Shown piece after piece: positions 17,115 to 25,639 of a stretch of 64,000 nt of DNA. Under the pieces are notes generated by a model. That model saw only the letters and a list, made by a program, of their open reading frames with translations, was not told the DNA's origin and made no database searches. The position numbers were made by a program, and so were the translations under genes. Numbering within the stretch: the stretch's first letter is position 1; each line of letters starts with the position of its first letter. Source of the stretch: Bacillota bacterium (GTDB taxonomy: Bacteria; Bacillota; Clostridia; Lachnospirales; Lachnospiraceae); assembly GCA_023437365.1 (NCBI GenBank), contig JAEZGK010000013.1, positions 124,001 to 188,000 of the forward strand, written 5' to 3'.

Positions 17115-18158
17115 ATGAAATTAACAGACAGAGAATGGAAAGAATTTGTAATCGAAGACATATTTGATATATATACTGGTGCTACAATAAAACAGGATGA
17201 ATTTCAGGAGGGCGCAATTCCGAGAATAACTGCTAGTGATGCAAATAATGGTGTTTCGATGTTCACAGATAACTTAGGTTCTCAGAATTATCGTAAAGTG
17301 ACTAATTTTATAAGCATATCTTTTTTAGGAAGTGTATTTTATCAGCCATGTGAAGTTAGTTTAGATATGAAAATACACGGAATTAAATTAAAGAATAGAG
17401 ATTTTAAAGAAAACTTAGCATTATTCTTAATTCCGTTAATAAAACAATTTACATTCAAATATAATTATGGATACCAGTTATCATCTTCTGTTTTAAGAAA
17501 GCAGAAAATCATGCTTCCAGTTGATGATAATAAAAATCCTGACTTTTTATTTATGGAACAATATGTCGCAGAGCAAACAGTAATTAAAAAACAAAAATAC
17601 ATATCATTCGTTAAAGAAACATTAGAAAGTTTAGAAATTTTACCAGTTGTTCCACTTTCCGATAAGGAATGGAGGGCGTTCTGCATAGAGGATATTTTCA
17701 ATATATCCTCCGGGAAGAGATTAATAAAGGATGATATGAAACCAGGCGTGACTCCATTTATTGGAGCAACTGATTCCGGAAACGGTATAACACATTACAT
17801 ATCAAACAGAAATACATCCTTAGATAAAAATGTCCTAGGTGTTAACTATAACGGAAATGGTGTAACAATCGGTTTTTATCATCCGTACGAATGTCTATTT
17901 ACGGATGATGTTAAGCGATTTCATTTAAAAAACCATGAAGATAATAGATATGTCCTTTTATTTTTTAAGACAATCATTCTTCAACAGAAATCAAAATATA
18001 ATTATGCCTATAAATTTAACGAACAGCGTATGCGTAGGCAATATATCATGGTTCCGGTCAATGATACTGGTGAGCCAGATTATAGTTATATGGAACAATA
18101 TATAAAAAATATTACAATTAGCAAGTATCAAGCATATCTAAGTTATAGTAAAGCCTAA
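17115..18158 (+). CDS. Specificity (S) subunit of the BcgI-like system
   Basis: A 347-residue S subunit with two target-recognition halves, each opening with a related segment: DREWKEFVIEDIFDIYTGA at the start and DKEWRAFCIEDIFNISSGK in the middle. Each half ends in a conserved helical part with YMEQY or FMEQY. Two unlike recognition domains imply a bipartite DNA target. ATG 17115 lies one base after the methylase stop and follows GGAAAAGG, so it is preferred to an earlier in-frame start inside the upstream gene. The length matches the BcgI B subunit. Confidence 0.82.
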   Translation: MKLTDREWKEFVIEDIFDIYTGATIKQDEFQEGAIPRITASDANNGVSMFTDNLGSQNYRKVTNFISISFLGSVFYQPCEVSLDMKIHGIKLKNRDFKENLALFLIPLIKQFTFKYNYGYQLSSSVLRKQKIMLPVDDNKNPDFLFMEQYVAEQTVIKKQKYISFVKETLESLEILPVVPLSDKEWRAFCIEDIFNISSGKRLIKDDMKPGVTPFIGATDSGNGITHYISNRNTSLDKNVLGVNYNGNGVTIGFYHPYECLFTDDVKRFHLKNHEDNRYVLLFFKTIILQQKSKYNYAYKFNEQRMRRQYIMVPVNDTGEPDYSYMEQYIKNITISKYQAYLSYSKA

Positions 18159-18175
18159 CAATTTAATGAAATAAG

Positions 18176-18203
18176 TGGCCTTCCTAATCGGAGGCCATTT
18201 TTA
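18176..18203 (+). terminator. Terminator after the restriction operon
   Basis: TGGCC-TTCC pairs with GGAGGCCA (18176-18184 with 18190-18197, one bulge), followed by T5, 17 bases after the S-subunit stop. Confidence 0.75.
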
Positions 18204-18738
18204 TGCCTTAATCTATTCGGTACCAATAGCAAGGAAGGAAAATAAAAGAGTTGATATCGACCACTCACCTTTATTAGATATTATATTCAGGAGGTTATAA
18301 CTAATTGAGAGTTTATTTTTTCCCATCTATAGCAAAGATTATATTAAGCTAATGAGTACAATATAGGCCATACCGTCCGTGTGATTTTCCTCAATATAGA
18401 TCGGAATGTTTTGCATACGGTTTTTATCTTTTCCATGGTTAGATAAAGTAATAGGTTACCAGAATTAAAGTGTTTTGTGAAACATGGAGTACTACAAAAT
18501 AAGATCTTATGATTATATTAGGTGATGTAGGAATTACATACACAACCAAAGAATTATTATCAACTATAATCACCATGAGTGTCTCCAGGTTACGAATATC
18601 ATAATATCACACACCTTTTAATGTATTTTATGAGTTCTTATTAATGACCTTATTCCTTTTCCTTCGAATGACACTTATAGTCTGTAGACACATAGTATGC
18701 GTACTTCCTATAATTTTACACATGGGGGTGCTTATACC
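18204..18738. other. Non-coding or decayed stretch
   Basis: About 535 bases with no intact gene. On the minus strand a 38-codon open frame (roughly 18345-18460) without a start encodes a protein-like tail containing NIPIYIEENHTDGMAYIV. It may be the remnant of a lost gene, but I cannot name the family. Confidence 0.3.
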
Positions 18739-18944
18739 ATGGATATTATTGAAGTTTTTGGAAACAATGTTTGTAAATATAGATGTAGTTTAAATATTTC
18801 TCAAGAGAAGTTTGCTGAAATGTGTGGTTTGCATAGAACATATATAAGTGATATTGAATGTTTTCAAGAAATGTATCAATCAATAATGTACAAAAAATAG
18901 CAGATGCACTAGGTATTGAAACTTATAAGTTATTTATACCTTAA
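18739..18944 (+). pseudogene. Frameshifted small XRE/Cro-type HTH regulator
   Basis: ATG 18739 with GGGGGTG upstream opens a small helix-turn-helix protein (DIIEVFGNNVCKYRCSLNIS, then QEKFAEMCGLHRTYISDIE). The frame stops at TAG 18898, but the frame one base back continues without a break as NVSINNVQKIADALGIETY to TAA 18942, exactly the expected end of an XRE domain. A single lost A in the CAAGAAATG run at about 18865-18870 explains it. Restored, the protein would be about 68 residues. A regulator with this position would be expected to control the restriction operon upstream or the OLD/helicase pair downstream. A sequencing error is an alternative. Confidence 0.8.
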
Positions 18945-19153
18945 GTGAGGAATTAATAATATAGAATGATTATATATTATGTAATAAAAGGAATATTGAA
19001 GTAGCTTTATGTTACATTAAAAGATTTATAAAATGTATTGATGAAGCGGTAAGAGATGCATTGTCCAAAATCTAAATATTGCCATCGGTATCTTTAGAAT
19101 CAATGGCGTTGTATAATCTCAACTGATTAGAATAATTAAAGTTTGCAAAATTT

Positions 19154-19199
19154 ACAGAGCTAAAAGATTGGTATATACCTAACTTTTAGCTCTGTTTTA
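19154..19199 (+). terminator. Intrinsic terminator
   Basis: A 13-bp perfect stem (19154-19166 with 19183-19195) followed by TTTAAT, with the palindrome GGTATATACC in the loop. It separates the HTH relic from the OLD/helicase pair. The flanking 18945-19477 stretch otherwise has no intact gene; a start-less 40-codon plus-strand frame ending near 19074 may be a relic. Confidence 0.75.
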
Positions 19200-19477
19200 A
19201 TGCATATATTACCATTAATAAAAATCACAAGGTATAATCTGGTAATATTGTTTGGCTTGTATTATAATGTAAAATAAAGAAATATATCAAATTTAAACTA
19301 CTAATTATAGCGAGAAGTTATCACAACAGTAGTTGGACGGATTGATAATTTTTAAGATAAAACATGTACAAGAAAATCCATAAACAATAATAGATTTAGG
19401 CCTGCAGTGCAGGAGTATCAGAGTTGCTCGGTCATAGTTTTATGATTCATAGTCCAAATCTTGATATGGAGGGAAAT

Positions 19478-21448
19478 ATGCTGCTATCTAAAATCTCAAT
19501 TAGAAATTATCGCTTACTTGTCGATGCCGAGTTAAATGTTGATAAAACTATAACATTGATTGTTGGTCGTAATAATACTGCTAAAACATCATGTATGGAT
19601 CTTATTGAAAAGGTTCTTAAGAACGGGTCTCTATCTTATAATGATTATCCTTTGAACAAACGCAAATACGCTAGTATTCTGCTGGCACAACTCATGCGCC
19701 GAAAAATGTCATTTAGTCGGTTTTGTGAGAAACTACCTACAACATCCATAGACTTTTTGATTGACTACTCGTTGGATGATCCAGATGCGAATCTAGGTGC
19801 GCTCTCTCCGTTTATTATTGATATCGACGTGGATACCACTACTGCTGCAATTCGAGCAGAGTACAGGCTCAAAATAGACGAGGAGTCGTTACGAACGATA
19901 TTTGAGCCTTGCTTTTATGCAACTGGTACCTTTGCGCTAAATTTTGACGAAACACGGGATGTTTGCATTGCGAACTTTTCAAAGATTTTTGGGTTAACTA
20001 TATACGCAATTAACCCGAAAGATGAAAAGGATATTCAGGTAAAGAGTCAGAAAGAATTAGCCGAGTTATTTCCATTTTATATTATACCCGCAGAGCGGGT
20101 TTTAGGCGAAGCCGGCGGGCAGAATAATAGTTCCCTTGGTTCGCTGATTACCAATTATTTCAGTGTTGACATTGAAAATCTTGATCACAAAATAGTGACA
20201 GAAGTGAAAGTGTTACGGGATACCGTCGAAACAGCAAATAAAGCTATACAGAGGGAAAGTAGTGCCATCCTTAGTTCAATTGTAAGCAAAGCTGTTGGAT
20301 TTGGCTATCCCAATACGGAGGAACTTCAGCTTGGTGTTAATACCAGACTGCAAATCGACAATCAAATTAAAGATCAAACAGAGCTTACCTATACCTCCAA
20401 GTTGGGGGGAGAATCGCTGCCCAGTTCACACAATGGTTTAGGCTATAAAAACCTGATAAAAATTGAGTTTCTGCTTGCTGATTTTGCGGAGAAAATCAAG
20501 CAGGGTAGTACATCGTGTATCCCGGTGCTATTTATCGAAGAGCCAGAATCGCATATGCATCCGCAGATGCAACATACATTTGCTAGCTACCTTGAAACAT
20601 TTCTGAATAAGATCTCGGATGTGCATATTCAGACATTTCTGACCTCTCATTCTGCACATGTTGCTAATACCGTTGATTTCTCCAGAATTCGATATGCCCA
20701 GAAAACCACGAAGGGTGTGAAATATAAAGATCTGAACACCTTCGGTCAAAAGAACACTTACAATATGGACTTCATTAAAAAGTATCTTACACTTAGTCGT
20801 TGCGATCTTTTTTTTGCAGATAAGGTCATTTTTGTGGAAGGGGCATCCGAAAGGTTATTGCTACCAGACATGATAAGAAAATGCGATGAAGACCATCTTT
20901 TTAATTCTCAGACTTATAAGCTGCCGGCACAGTATTATGCTCTGATTGAAATTGGTGGAGCGTATGCCTACAAGTTTATTTCTTTTGTAAATTTCTTAGG
21001 AATTCCCTGTCTGATTCTCACTGATATAGATGCTATGCTGGATGGACGTACGAAAGCGGTTGTTAGCGAAGGGAAAATAACATCCAATTCGACGCTAAAC
21101 TGGTGGGTGCGAAGGCTCAAAAATCTTCCTGACGAAGATACAAGTAAAATTGATTTGTCAGAAATAATAGCACTATCTACGGAACAAAAGACGCTTGGAA
21201 AATGTCATGTGGAATTCCAGGTAAAGGAAGATGGCTTGTGCGGAAGATCTTTGGAAGAAGCAATCCAGAATGTTAACAGAGCTCATTATGGTCTGAATGA
21301 TCCTGTTTTAGAAGGGGACCTGAAATTTACAGATAAGAGCAAAACCGACTTTGCACTAAATCTGATTTGTGAAAAGCCGGACTACATAATCCCTAAGTAT
21401 ATTACAGATGGATTGGTGTGGCTTAACGATCAGAAAGTTCTTATATAA
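19478..21448 (+). CDS. OLD-family ATP-dependent nuclease (GajA-like), ABC-ATPase plus TOPRIM
   Basis: A 656-residue overcoming-lysogenization-defect (OLD) protein. ATG 19478, with GGAGGG just upstream, gives the classical start MLLSKISIRNYRLL. The Walker A is GRNNTAKTS at 30-38, where the usual Gly before the Lys is Ala. Walker B is LFIEEPESHMHP near 350. A TOPRIM domain follows with IFVEGASE near 450 and LTDID near 513, the metal-binding acidic residues. Class 2 OLD nucleases are coupled to a UvrD-like helicase, as here; in Gabija the pair (GajA/GajB) cuts phage DNA when nucleotides are depleted. The gene is longer than the best-known GajA (about 580). Confidence 0.82.
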   Translation: MLLSKISIRNYRLLVDAELNVDKTITLIVGRNNTAKTSCMDLIEKVLKNGSLSYNDYPLNKRKYASILLAQLMRRKMSFSRFCEKLPTTSIDFLIDYSLDDPDANLGALSPFIIDIDVDTTTAAIRAEYRLKIDEESLRTIFEPCFYATGTFALNFDETRDVCIANFSKIFGLTIYAINPKDEKDIQVKSQKELAELFPFYIIPAERVLGEAGGQNNSSLGSLITNYFSVDIENLDHKIVTEVKVLRDTVETANKAIQRESSAILSSIVSKAVGFGYPNTEELQLGVNTRLQIDNQIKDQTELTYTSKLGGESLPSSHNGLGYKNLIKIEFLLADFAEKIKQGSTSCIPVLFIEEPESHMHPQMQHTFASYLETFLNKISDVHIQTFLTSHSAHVANTVDFSRIRYAQKTTKGVKYKDLNTFGQKNTYNMDFIKKYLTLSRCDLFFADKVIFVEGASERLLLPDMIRKCDEDHLFNSQTYKLPAQYYALIEIGGAYAYKFISFVNFLGIPCLILTDIDAMLDGRTKAVVSEGKITSNSTLNWWVRRLKNLPDEDTSKIDLSEIIALSTEQKTLGKCHVEFQVKEDGLCGRSLEEAIQNVNRAHYGLNDPVLEGDLKFTDKSKTDFALNLICEKPDYIIPKYITDGLVWLNDQKVLI

Positions 21449-21462
21449 GGAGGGAGTTGCTC

Positions 21463-23193
21463 ATGAGCGAAGTTAATGAGAAAACAAACTATCAAATTGC
21501 GAAAAAAGAAGCAGATAGAATAGATGCTCAGATCATAGATGTGCTCCAGCAGGGACACAGCTTCCGTGTTGAGGCTGGTGCAGGCTCTGGAAAAACCTAT
21601 TCGCTTAACAAGGTGATCGAATGGATTCAAGCAAACAAATGGAGTGAATATCGCCGCAGAAAGCAGAATGTAGTGTGTATTACCTACACCAATGCAGCAG
21701 TGGATGTGATAGCTGAACGGCTTGCTAGTGACTCATTCATATTGCCTTCTACAATACACTCATTTGCTTGGAATGCTATAAAGCAATACCAGAGCACGCT
21801 AATCAGCATTATCAAAAAAGACGAAAAGTTTCAATCGAAAGAAGGCGATTTCACAGAAGTCACTGAGGTACAGTATACTTTGGGACATCGATATATAGAA
21901 AATGGTGTACAATACCTTTATCACGACGATGTTATCACGCTTTTCACTACCCTTTTAGATAGTGCAAAATTCCGCCATGTGTTTAGTGATAAGTATCCCC
22001 TAATTCTTATTGATGAATATCAGGATTCTTTTAAGTCAATTATTGATCGCTTTGTCGAATACTTTATTTCAAAAGGAGTTGGCCCTCAGCTTGGTTTTTT
22101 TGGAGATGCTTGGCAGACAATCTATCAATCAAATAAAGCCTGCGGTTTAATAGAGCATGAGAATATTGTGGAAATAAAGAAGGGTTCCAACTTTAGATCT
22201 GCTCCGAAAATCGTAGACTTACTAAATGCTATTCGTCCGGATCTTCCGCAACACTCGGCTATCAATGATTTTGATGGAGAAGTTGTAGTCATTACTTGCG
22301 ATGATTACTCTGGTGTTCGTCGGACCGATCGGAATTTTAAGGATGATCTGCCTGCAGATGAACTCAGGATCCGACTCGCAAGACTGACAGAGTACATTAA
22401 AACAGTTCGTATATCACCGAAGGAAAACCTCAAGGTACTGATGATTACGCATAAAATTTTGGCTGTCCAACAAGGTTATGATAAACTTCTGGACATTTTG
22501 GCTGATGGGCTCCGCGATAAGGAAGACTCATTTCTGTTGTTCTTTATGGAAAGGATCGAACCGATATACAAAGCACTTGAAACCACTGATATGCAGTTGT
22601 TATTCGATACACTGGGAGTACGAAGATATCCAATAACAAAGAAAGCAGAGAAGGCAAAATGGAGTATACTGAAAGAACACCTTGCACAATCCCGTAATCA
22701 GAAGAGTATTGATGTGCTCAAAGTTGCGATTGAATCGAAACTTATCCCAATACCCCAGCAAATTCTGGGATATTTTGAATTGTATCAAAACGCTCCGGAT
22801 ACATGCTATTCTAGTACAACGATTAAGTTTTTCTTGGATTTAGAGTATGCACAATTCTTGGCAGCCATCGATTTCTTATATCCTGAAGCAGAGTTTTCAA
22901 CCGAACATGGCGTTAAAGGTGAAGAATACGACAATGTCGTTTTTGTCATAAGTAAGGGATGGAATCAATATCAATTTGAGACATATGCACCGATGATTAA
23001 AAATGGCGTTCCACCGGATAAGGAAGCATCTTATCTTCGTAATCGGAACCTCTTTTATGTATGCTGTTCCAGACCCAAAAAAAGGCTGTACTTCTTTATA
23101 TCCGTTCCAATCGACGATACATTCCGAAAATTCTTAAAGGGACTTGTTGGTGAAAAAAACATTTTTACTTACAACCAATATGTCAAAGTTTGA
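21463..23193 (+). CDS. UvrD/Rep-type superfamily 1 helicase (GajB-like)
   Basis: A 576-residue SF1A helicase. Walker A is GAGSGKTYS (about 38-46), motif II LIDEYQD (about 183), motif III FFGDAWQTIY, then GSNFRSAP, HGVKGEEYDNVV (motif V) and FYVCCSRPKKRL (motif VI). All helicase motifs are intact. ATG 21463 with AAGGAGGG at 8 bases is used; it begins 14 bases after the OLD stop, so the two form one operon. Together they fit the two-gene Gabija layout. Other tandem OLD-helicase pairs exist, so Gabija membership is an inference. Confidence 0.85.
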   Translation: MSEVNEKTNYQIAKKEADRIDAQIIDVLQQGHSFRVEAGAGSGKTYSLNKVIEWIQANKWSEYRRRKQNVVCITYTNAAVDVIAERLASDSFILPSTIHSFAWNAIKQYQSTLISIIKKDEKFQSKEGDFTEVTEVQYTLGHRYIENGVQYLYHDDVITLFTTLLDSAKFRHVFSDKYPLILIDEYQDSFKSIIDRFVEYFISKGVGPQLGFFGDAWQTIYQSNKACGLIEHENIVEIKKGSNFRSAPKIVDLLNAIRPDLPQHSAINDFDGEVVVITCDDYSGVRRTDRNFKDDLPADELRIRLARLTEYIKTVRISPKENLKVLMITHKILAVQQGYDKLLDILADGLRDKEDSFLLFFMERIEPIYKALETTDMQLLFDTLGVRRYPITKKAEKAKWSILKEHLAQSRNQKSIDVLKVAIESKLIPIPQQILGYFELYQNAPDTCYSSTTIKFFLDLEYAQFLAAIDFLYPEAEFSTEHGVKGEEYDNVVFVISKGWNQYQFETYAPMIKNGVPPDKEASYLRNRNLFYVCCSRPKKRLYFFISVPIDDTFRKFLKGLVGEKNIFTYNQYVKV

Positions 23194-23335
23194 GCAAGGT
23201 TGAAGAGAATTCTGACAGGTATTTTGAAATAGTAAAAGGATAATGAAAATGAAGAGCTGTTCATAACTTGTAACTTTATAGATATTAAATAATGTATTGA
23301 AGAAAAACCTATAAAGCTGCTAAGGAGGAAGTTAC

Positions 23336-23546
23336 ATGTCCATAGACATTAATAGATTACGAGAACTGATACGTACTGGGGAGTTTCTTGAATCTAATCT
23401 AAATGATGAAAAAGTGAGGAATCAGTGGTTGTTTGACGTGGAGGATTATATAACATTACTTGAACCGCGTTGTAGAAAGATTTTATGTAGAAGATTATTT
23501 TATTGGTTATTTGAGATCGTGGTTTAATCTGGATTCCGAGAGATAG
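23336..23546 (+). pseudogene. Small unknown gene, probably frameshifted
   Basis: ATG 23336 has a very strong RBS (TAAGGAGGA). The frame encodes MSIDINRLRELIRTGEFLES and continues to DVEDYITLLEPR before ending at TAA 23525 in an odd Cys/Arg/Trp-rich tail. The frame one base later reads VVERFYVEDYFIGYLRSW and closes at TAG 23544, a far more natural continuation. A one-base insertion near 23465-23475 is the simplest explanation. Restored length is about 69 residues. I do not recognise the family. It lies between the helicase and the next cassette. Confidence 0.6.
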
Positions 23547-23665
23547 GGCCTAAGATCAAAAATGGAAGTATCTAAAGCTAAATTTGCATTAGATCAAATA
23601 AAAATTAGGGAATAACGATATTAGGAAGTCAGTGATAAAAATCAATGATTTTATTGGGAGGTAAA

Positions 23666-24502
23666 ATGGGTAAAAATAAAATTGATTGGCAACGTATTGC
23701 TAGACTAAATTTTAATAAAGAAATATTTAAAACATGGTGTGAGATTGAGATAAAAGCTGGACGTACCGAATATTACAATACAAATATTTTAGTACTGGAA
23801 CAAATTAACAAGCCTATTTTAAATGTAAGCAGAGAGGATTTGCAAAATTACTTTAATAACGATTCAGGAAAATCTAATACAAAAAATAAGAAATTAGCGG
23901 CTTTACAAGCATTTTTCAAATATCTTAAATCAACTCCTGAATATGGGAGTATAGATTTGGGAATTTTTCCACAAAGATATTCTAAAGAGAAAAATGAAGA
24001 ACTTAATAGCGGTAAACAATTAACAATAGATGAGTTTATTGATTTGCGGAACATGATTATGAAAAAGAAGAATAACCAAAAATGGGCCATAATGCTCGAA
24101 CTATTTTATGTGTATGGTTTTAAAATTGGTGATTTGAAATTGTTTACTAGCAATACATATGATTATAAAAGTGGATGTTTTATAAAAGAAGGGAAGCAAT
24201 ACAAATTAAGTGATACAATGGTAAATTTATTAATTGATAATCCAACATATGTTGACTTGGTAGCCAACCAAAATGTTCATACTGCGTTTCAAATGATGAG
24301 TCAAAGATTTAGCCGGAGCATAAAATGGCAAGATATAAATGAAATGCACAAAATGGGGATGCGTTGTCCTATATGTGGAGAAAAGTATGCAAACGATTTA
24401 GATTATTGGGTTATTGCAAATAGGCCAGATGATGTATTAGATAAAAAATGGTTGATCTGCTGCAATTGTTATGAGAGGATTAAGCATAATGGAAAAGTTT
24501 AA
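23666..24502 (+). CDS. Degenerate tyrosine-recombinase-like protein with C-terminal zinc module
   Basis: A 278-residue protein. The N-terminal ~90 residues resemble the SAM-like core-binding domain of phage integrases (VSREDLQNYFNN, then NKKLAALQAFFKYLKS). The following segment aligns with the catalytic domain start (MLELFYVYGFKIGDLKLF) but has Lys where integrases have the catalytic Arg, and I see no HxxR box or tyrosine nucleophile. The C-terminus has CPIC at about 234-237 and CCNC at about 264-267, a likely zinc ribbon. It is therefore more likely a DNA-binding protein than an active recombinase. RBS GGGAGGT. It overlaps the next gene by 14 bases. Confidence 0.65.
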   Translation: MGKNKIDWQRIARLNFNKEIFKTWCEIEIKAGRTEYYNTNILVLEQINKPILNVSREDLQNYFNNDSGKSNTKNKKLAALQAFFKYLKSTPEYGSIDLGIFPQRYSKEKNEELNSGKQLTIDEFIDLRNMIMKKKNNQKWAIMLELFYVYGFKIGDLKLFTSNTYDYKSGCFIKEGKQYKLSDTMVNLLIDNPTYVDLVANQNVHTAFQMMSQRFSRSIKWQDINEMHKMGMRCPICGEKYANDLDYWVIANRPDDVLDKKWLICCNCYERIKHNGKV

Positions 24503-25097
24503 ATTTTACAAATGGAATATAAAAATGGACTTGGTTAAACTCAATTCTTTTAATTTAAATGAAGCCAAAGTTATTAGTATGGAAAATGCTAATAATAATA
24601 CACATCAAGATACAATATCAGCCATCGAGAAGAATATTATTCCAAAATGGGTCGAGAAATTAGGAGAAACAGGGCGTAGAGGAGAAATAATTGCATTAAA
24701 TTATTTAAGTACAATTTATAATATGGTGGAATGGGTATCAGACAATGCTAGATTGGGATATGATATTGTAGCAGATGACATTAAATTTGAAATTAAAAGC
24801 ACTACAGGTAATAATAACACATTCTGCATATCAAAACATGAATTGTTAACTGCAGATAAATTTAATGAACAATACAGGCTATTTTTTATTCGATTTGATA
24901 ATCAAATGGTAGAAGGCTATTTGTTTAACAATCTTTATGAGATATTGGGTTTAAGCTTTAATGAAATAATTAAGAGTTCAGCTGTTAAAGTTAAAAATGA
25001 TTGTTCTATTACGGCTATTGATTACAGAGTTATATTATCCGATGAAGTTTTAGGGTTTGCTCAATATATTGATTTGAGTAAATATGGTATTGTATAA
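24489..25097 (+). CDS. PD-(D/E)XK nuclease-like protein with DUF3883-type domain
   Basis: A 202-residue protein. After a 55-residue N-terminal part comes GRRGEIIALNYLS (Glu66), GYDIVADD (Asp92) and FEIKST (Glu101-x-Lys103), the order and spacing of a PD-(D/E)XK nuclease as found in DUF3883/Mrr-like domains. Such domains occur in restriction and defence proteins. ATG 24489 with GAGAGGA upstream overlaps the preceding gene by 14 bases, so the two are coupled and probably act together, perhaps with the upstream protein as the DNA-recognition part. No methylase belongs to the pair, so self-protection must work another way, for instance by recognising modified or foreign DNA. Confidence 0.7.
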   Translation: MEKFKFYKWNIKMDLVKLNSFNLNEAKVISMENANNNTHQDTISAIEKNIIPKWVEKLGETGRRGEIIALNYLSTIYNMVEWVSDNARLGYDIVADDIKFEIKSTTGNNNTFCISKHELLTADKFNEQYRLFFIRFDNQMVEGYLFNNLYEILGLSFNEIIKSSAVKVKNDCSITAIDYRVILSDEVLGFAQYIDLSKYGIV

Positions 25098-25212
25098 GGA
25101 TCCAAAACATGAAGATAAAGACGAACTATTATCAGAAATCGAAAAGAACATACTTGTTGAGATGGTAAAGAATAATAAAAAGAAGAGTAATTTTTTGGTG
25201 GAATTTGATTAA
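25084..25212 (+). CDS. Small ORF coupled to the DUF3883-like gene, 42 residues
   Basis: ATG 25084 lies inside the end of the nuclease-like gene with a 14-base overlap, the same overlap as between the two genes upstream. The 42 residues (MVLYKDPKHEDKDELLSEIE and so on to FLVEFD) are charged and helical in the middle. The RBS is weak, as expected of a re-initiating gene. No family is recognised. The repeated overlap is the main reason to take it as a real third gene. Confidence 0.45.
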   Translation: MVLYKDPKHEDKDELLSEIEKNILVEMVKNNKKKSNFLVEFD

Positions 25213-25255
25213 GTTACAATTTTACAAATTCCAATTTGTCGAGGAGTTGTAACTT
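25211..25255 (+). terminator. Nested hairpin after the three-gene cassette
   Basis: AAGTTACAA (25211-25219) pairs with TTGTAACTT (25247-25255), with an inner ACAAATT/AATTTGT hairpin. There is no T-run, so it may be a processing or partial termination signal. Confidence 0.4.
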
Positions 25256-25311
25256 CCCATTATGTTTATAAAGTCATGATGTTCAGCTGATGTATGATTG
25301 GGGGATGTAAA

Positions 25312-25560
25312 GTGAAATTAAAAAAAGATAGCGAGTTATATTTAAAAATGTATCCTGAATTATTAAAGTGGATAAATCAGTGCCCTATATGTTAAAGTAA
25401 AGGATATAAGCCTGAAATGCCTGAACACATTAGTAGAGAACACTCTATAGCGGCATATAATATTCGAAAATATTTTAAACCACTTGAAGTTGATGAGATA
25501 GGTCTTTGTCTACAATGTTCAAAAGTTTACAATCAAAAAAGACAAAGTGATAATGAATAA
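25312..25560 (+). pseudogene. Small zinc-finger-like protein gene with an in-frame TAA
   Basis: GTG 25312, with GGGGG 7 bases upstream, opens a frame of 82 codons up to TAA 25558, broken only by TAA at 25393-25395 right after CPIC. On both sides the reading is natural protein: LKMYPELLKWINQCPIC before, then SKGYKPEMPEHISREHS and GLCLQCSKVYN after. The two CxxC pairs would form a zinc site about 40 residues apart. A single base change (AAA, GAA or CAA to TAA) would explain the stop. Readthrough is possible but unproven. I do not recognise a named family. Confidence 0.7.
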
Positions 25561-25639
25561 TTAGTTCGATTTTTTATAAGTTGGATCAAACGATAGGTTC
25601 TTTAGGCTAATTTAAAATGAGAAATGGAGGCTATAGGTT

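Noticed and set aside
15197..18158. Type I hsdM/hsdS pair missing hsdR
   Set aside because: The methylase chain carries its own N-terminal nuclease-like motif and has the BcgI length and gene order, so a type IIB system explains it better.
23666..24502. Active phage integrase that mobilises the island
   Set aside because: The catalytic Arg position is Lys, no HxxR or Tyr box is visible, and a zinc module replaces the usual C-terminus; it is also tightly coupled to a nuclease-like gene.
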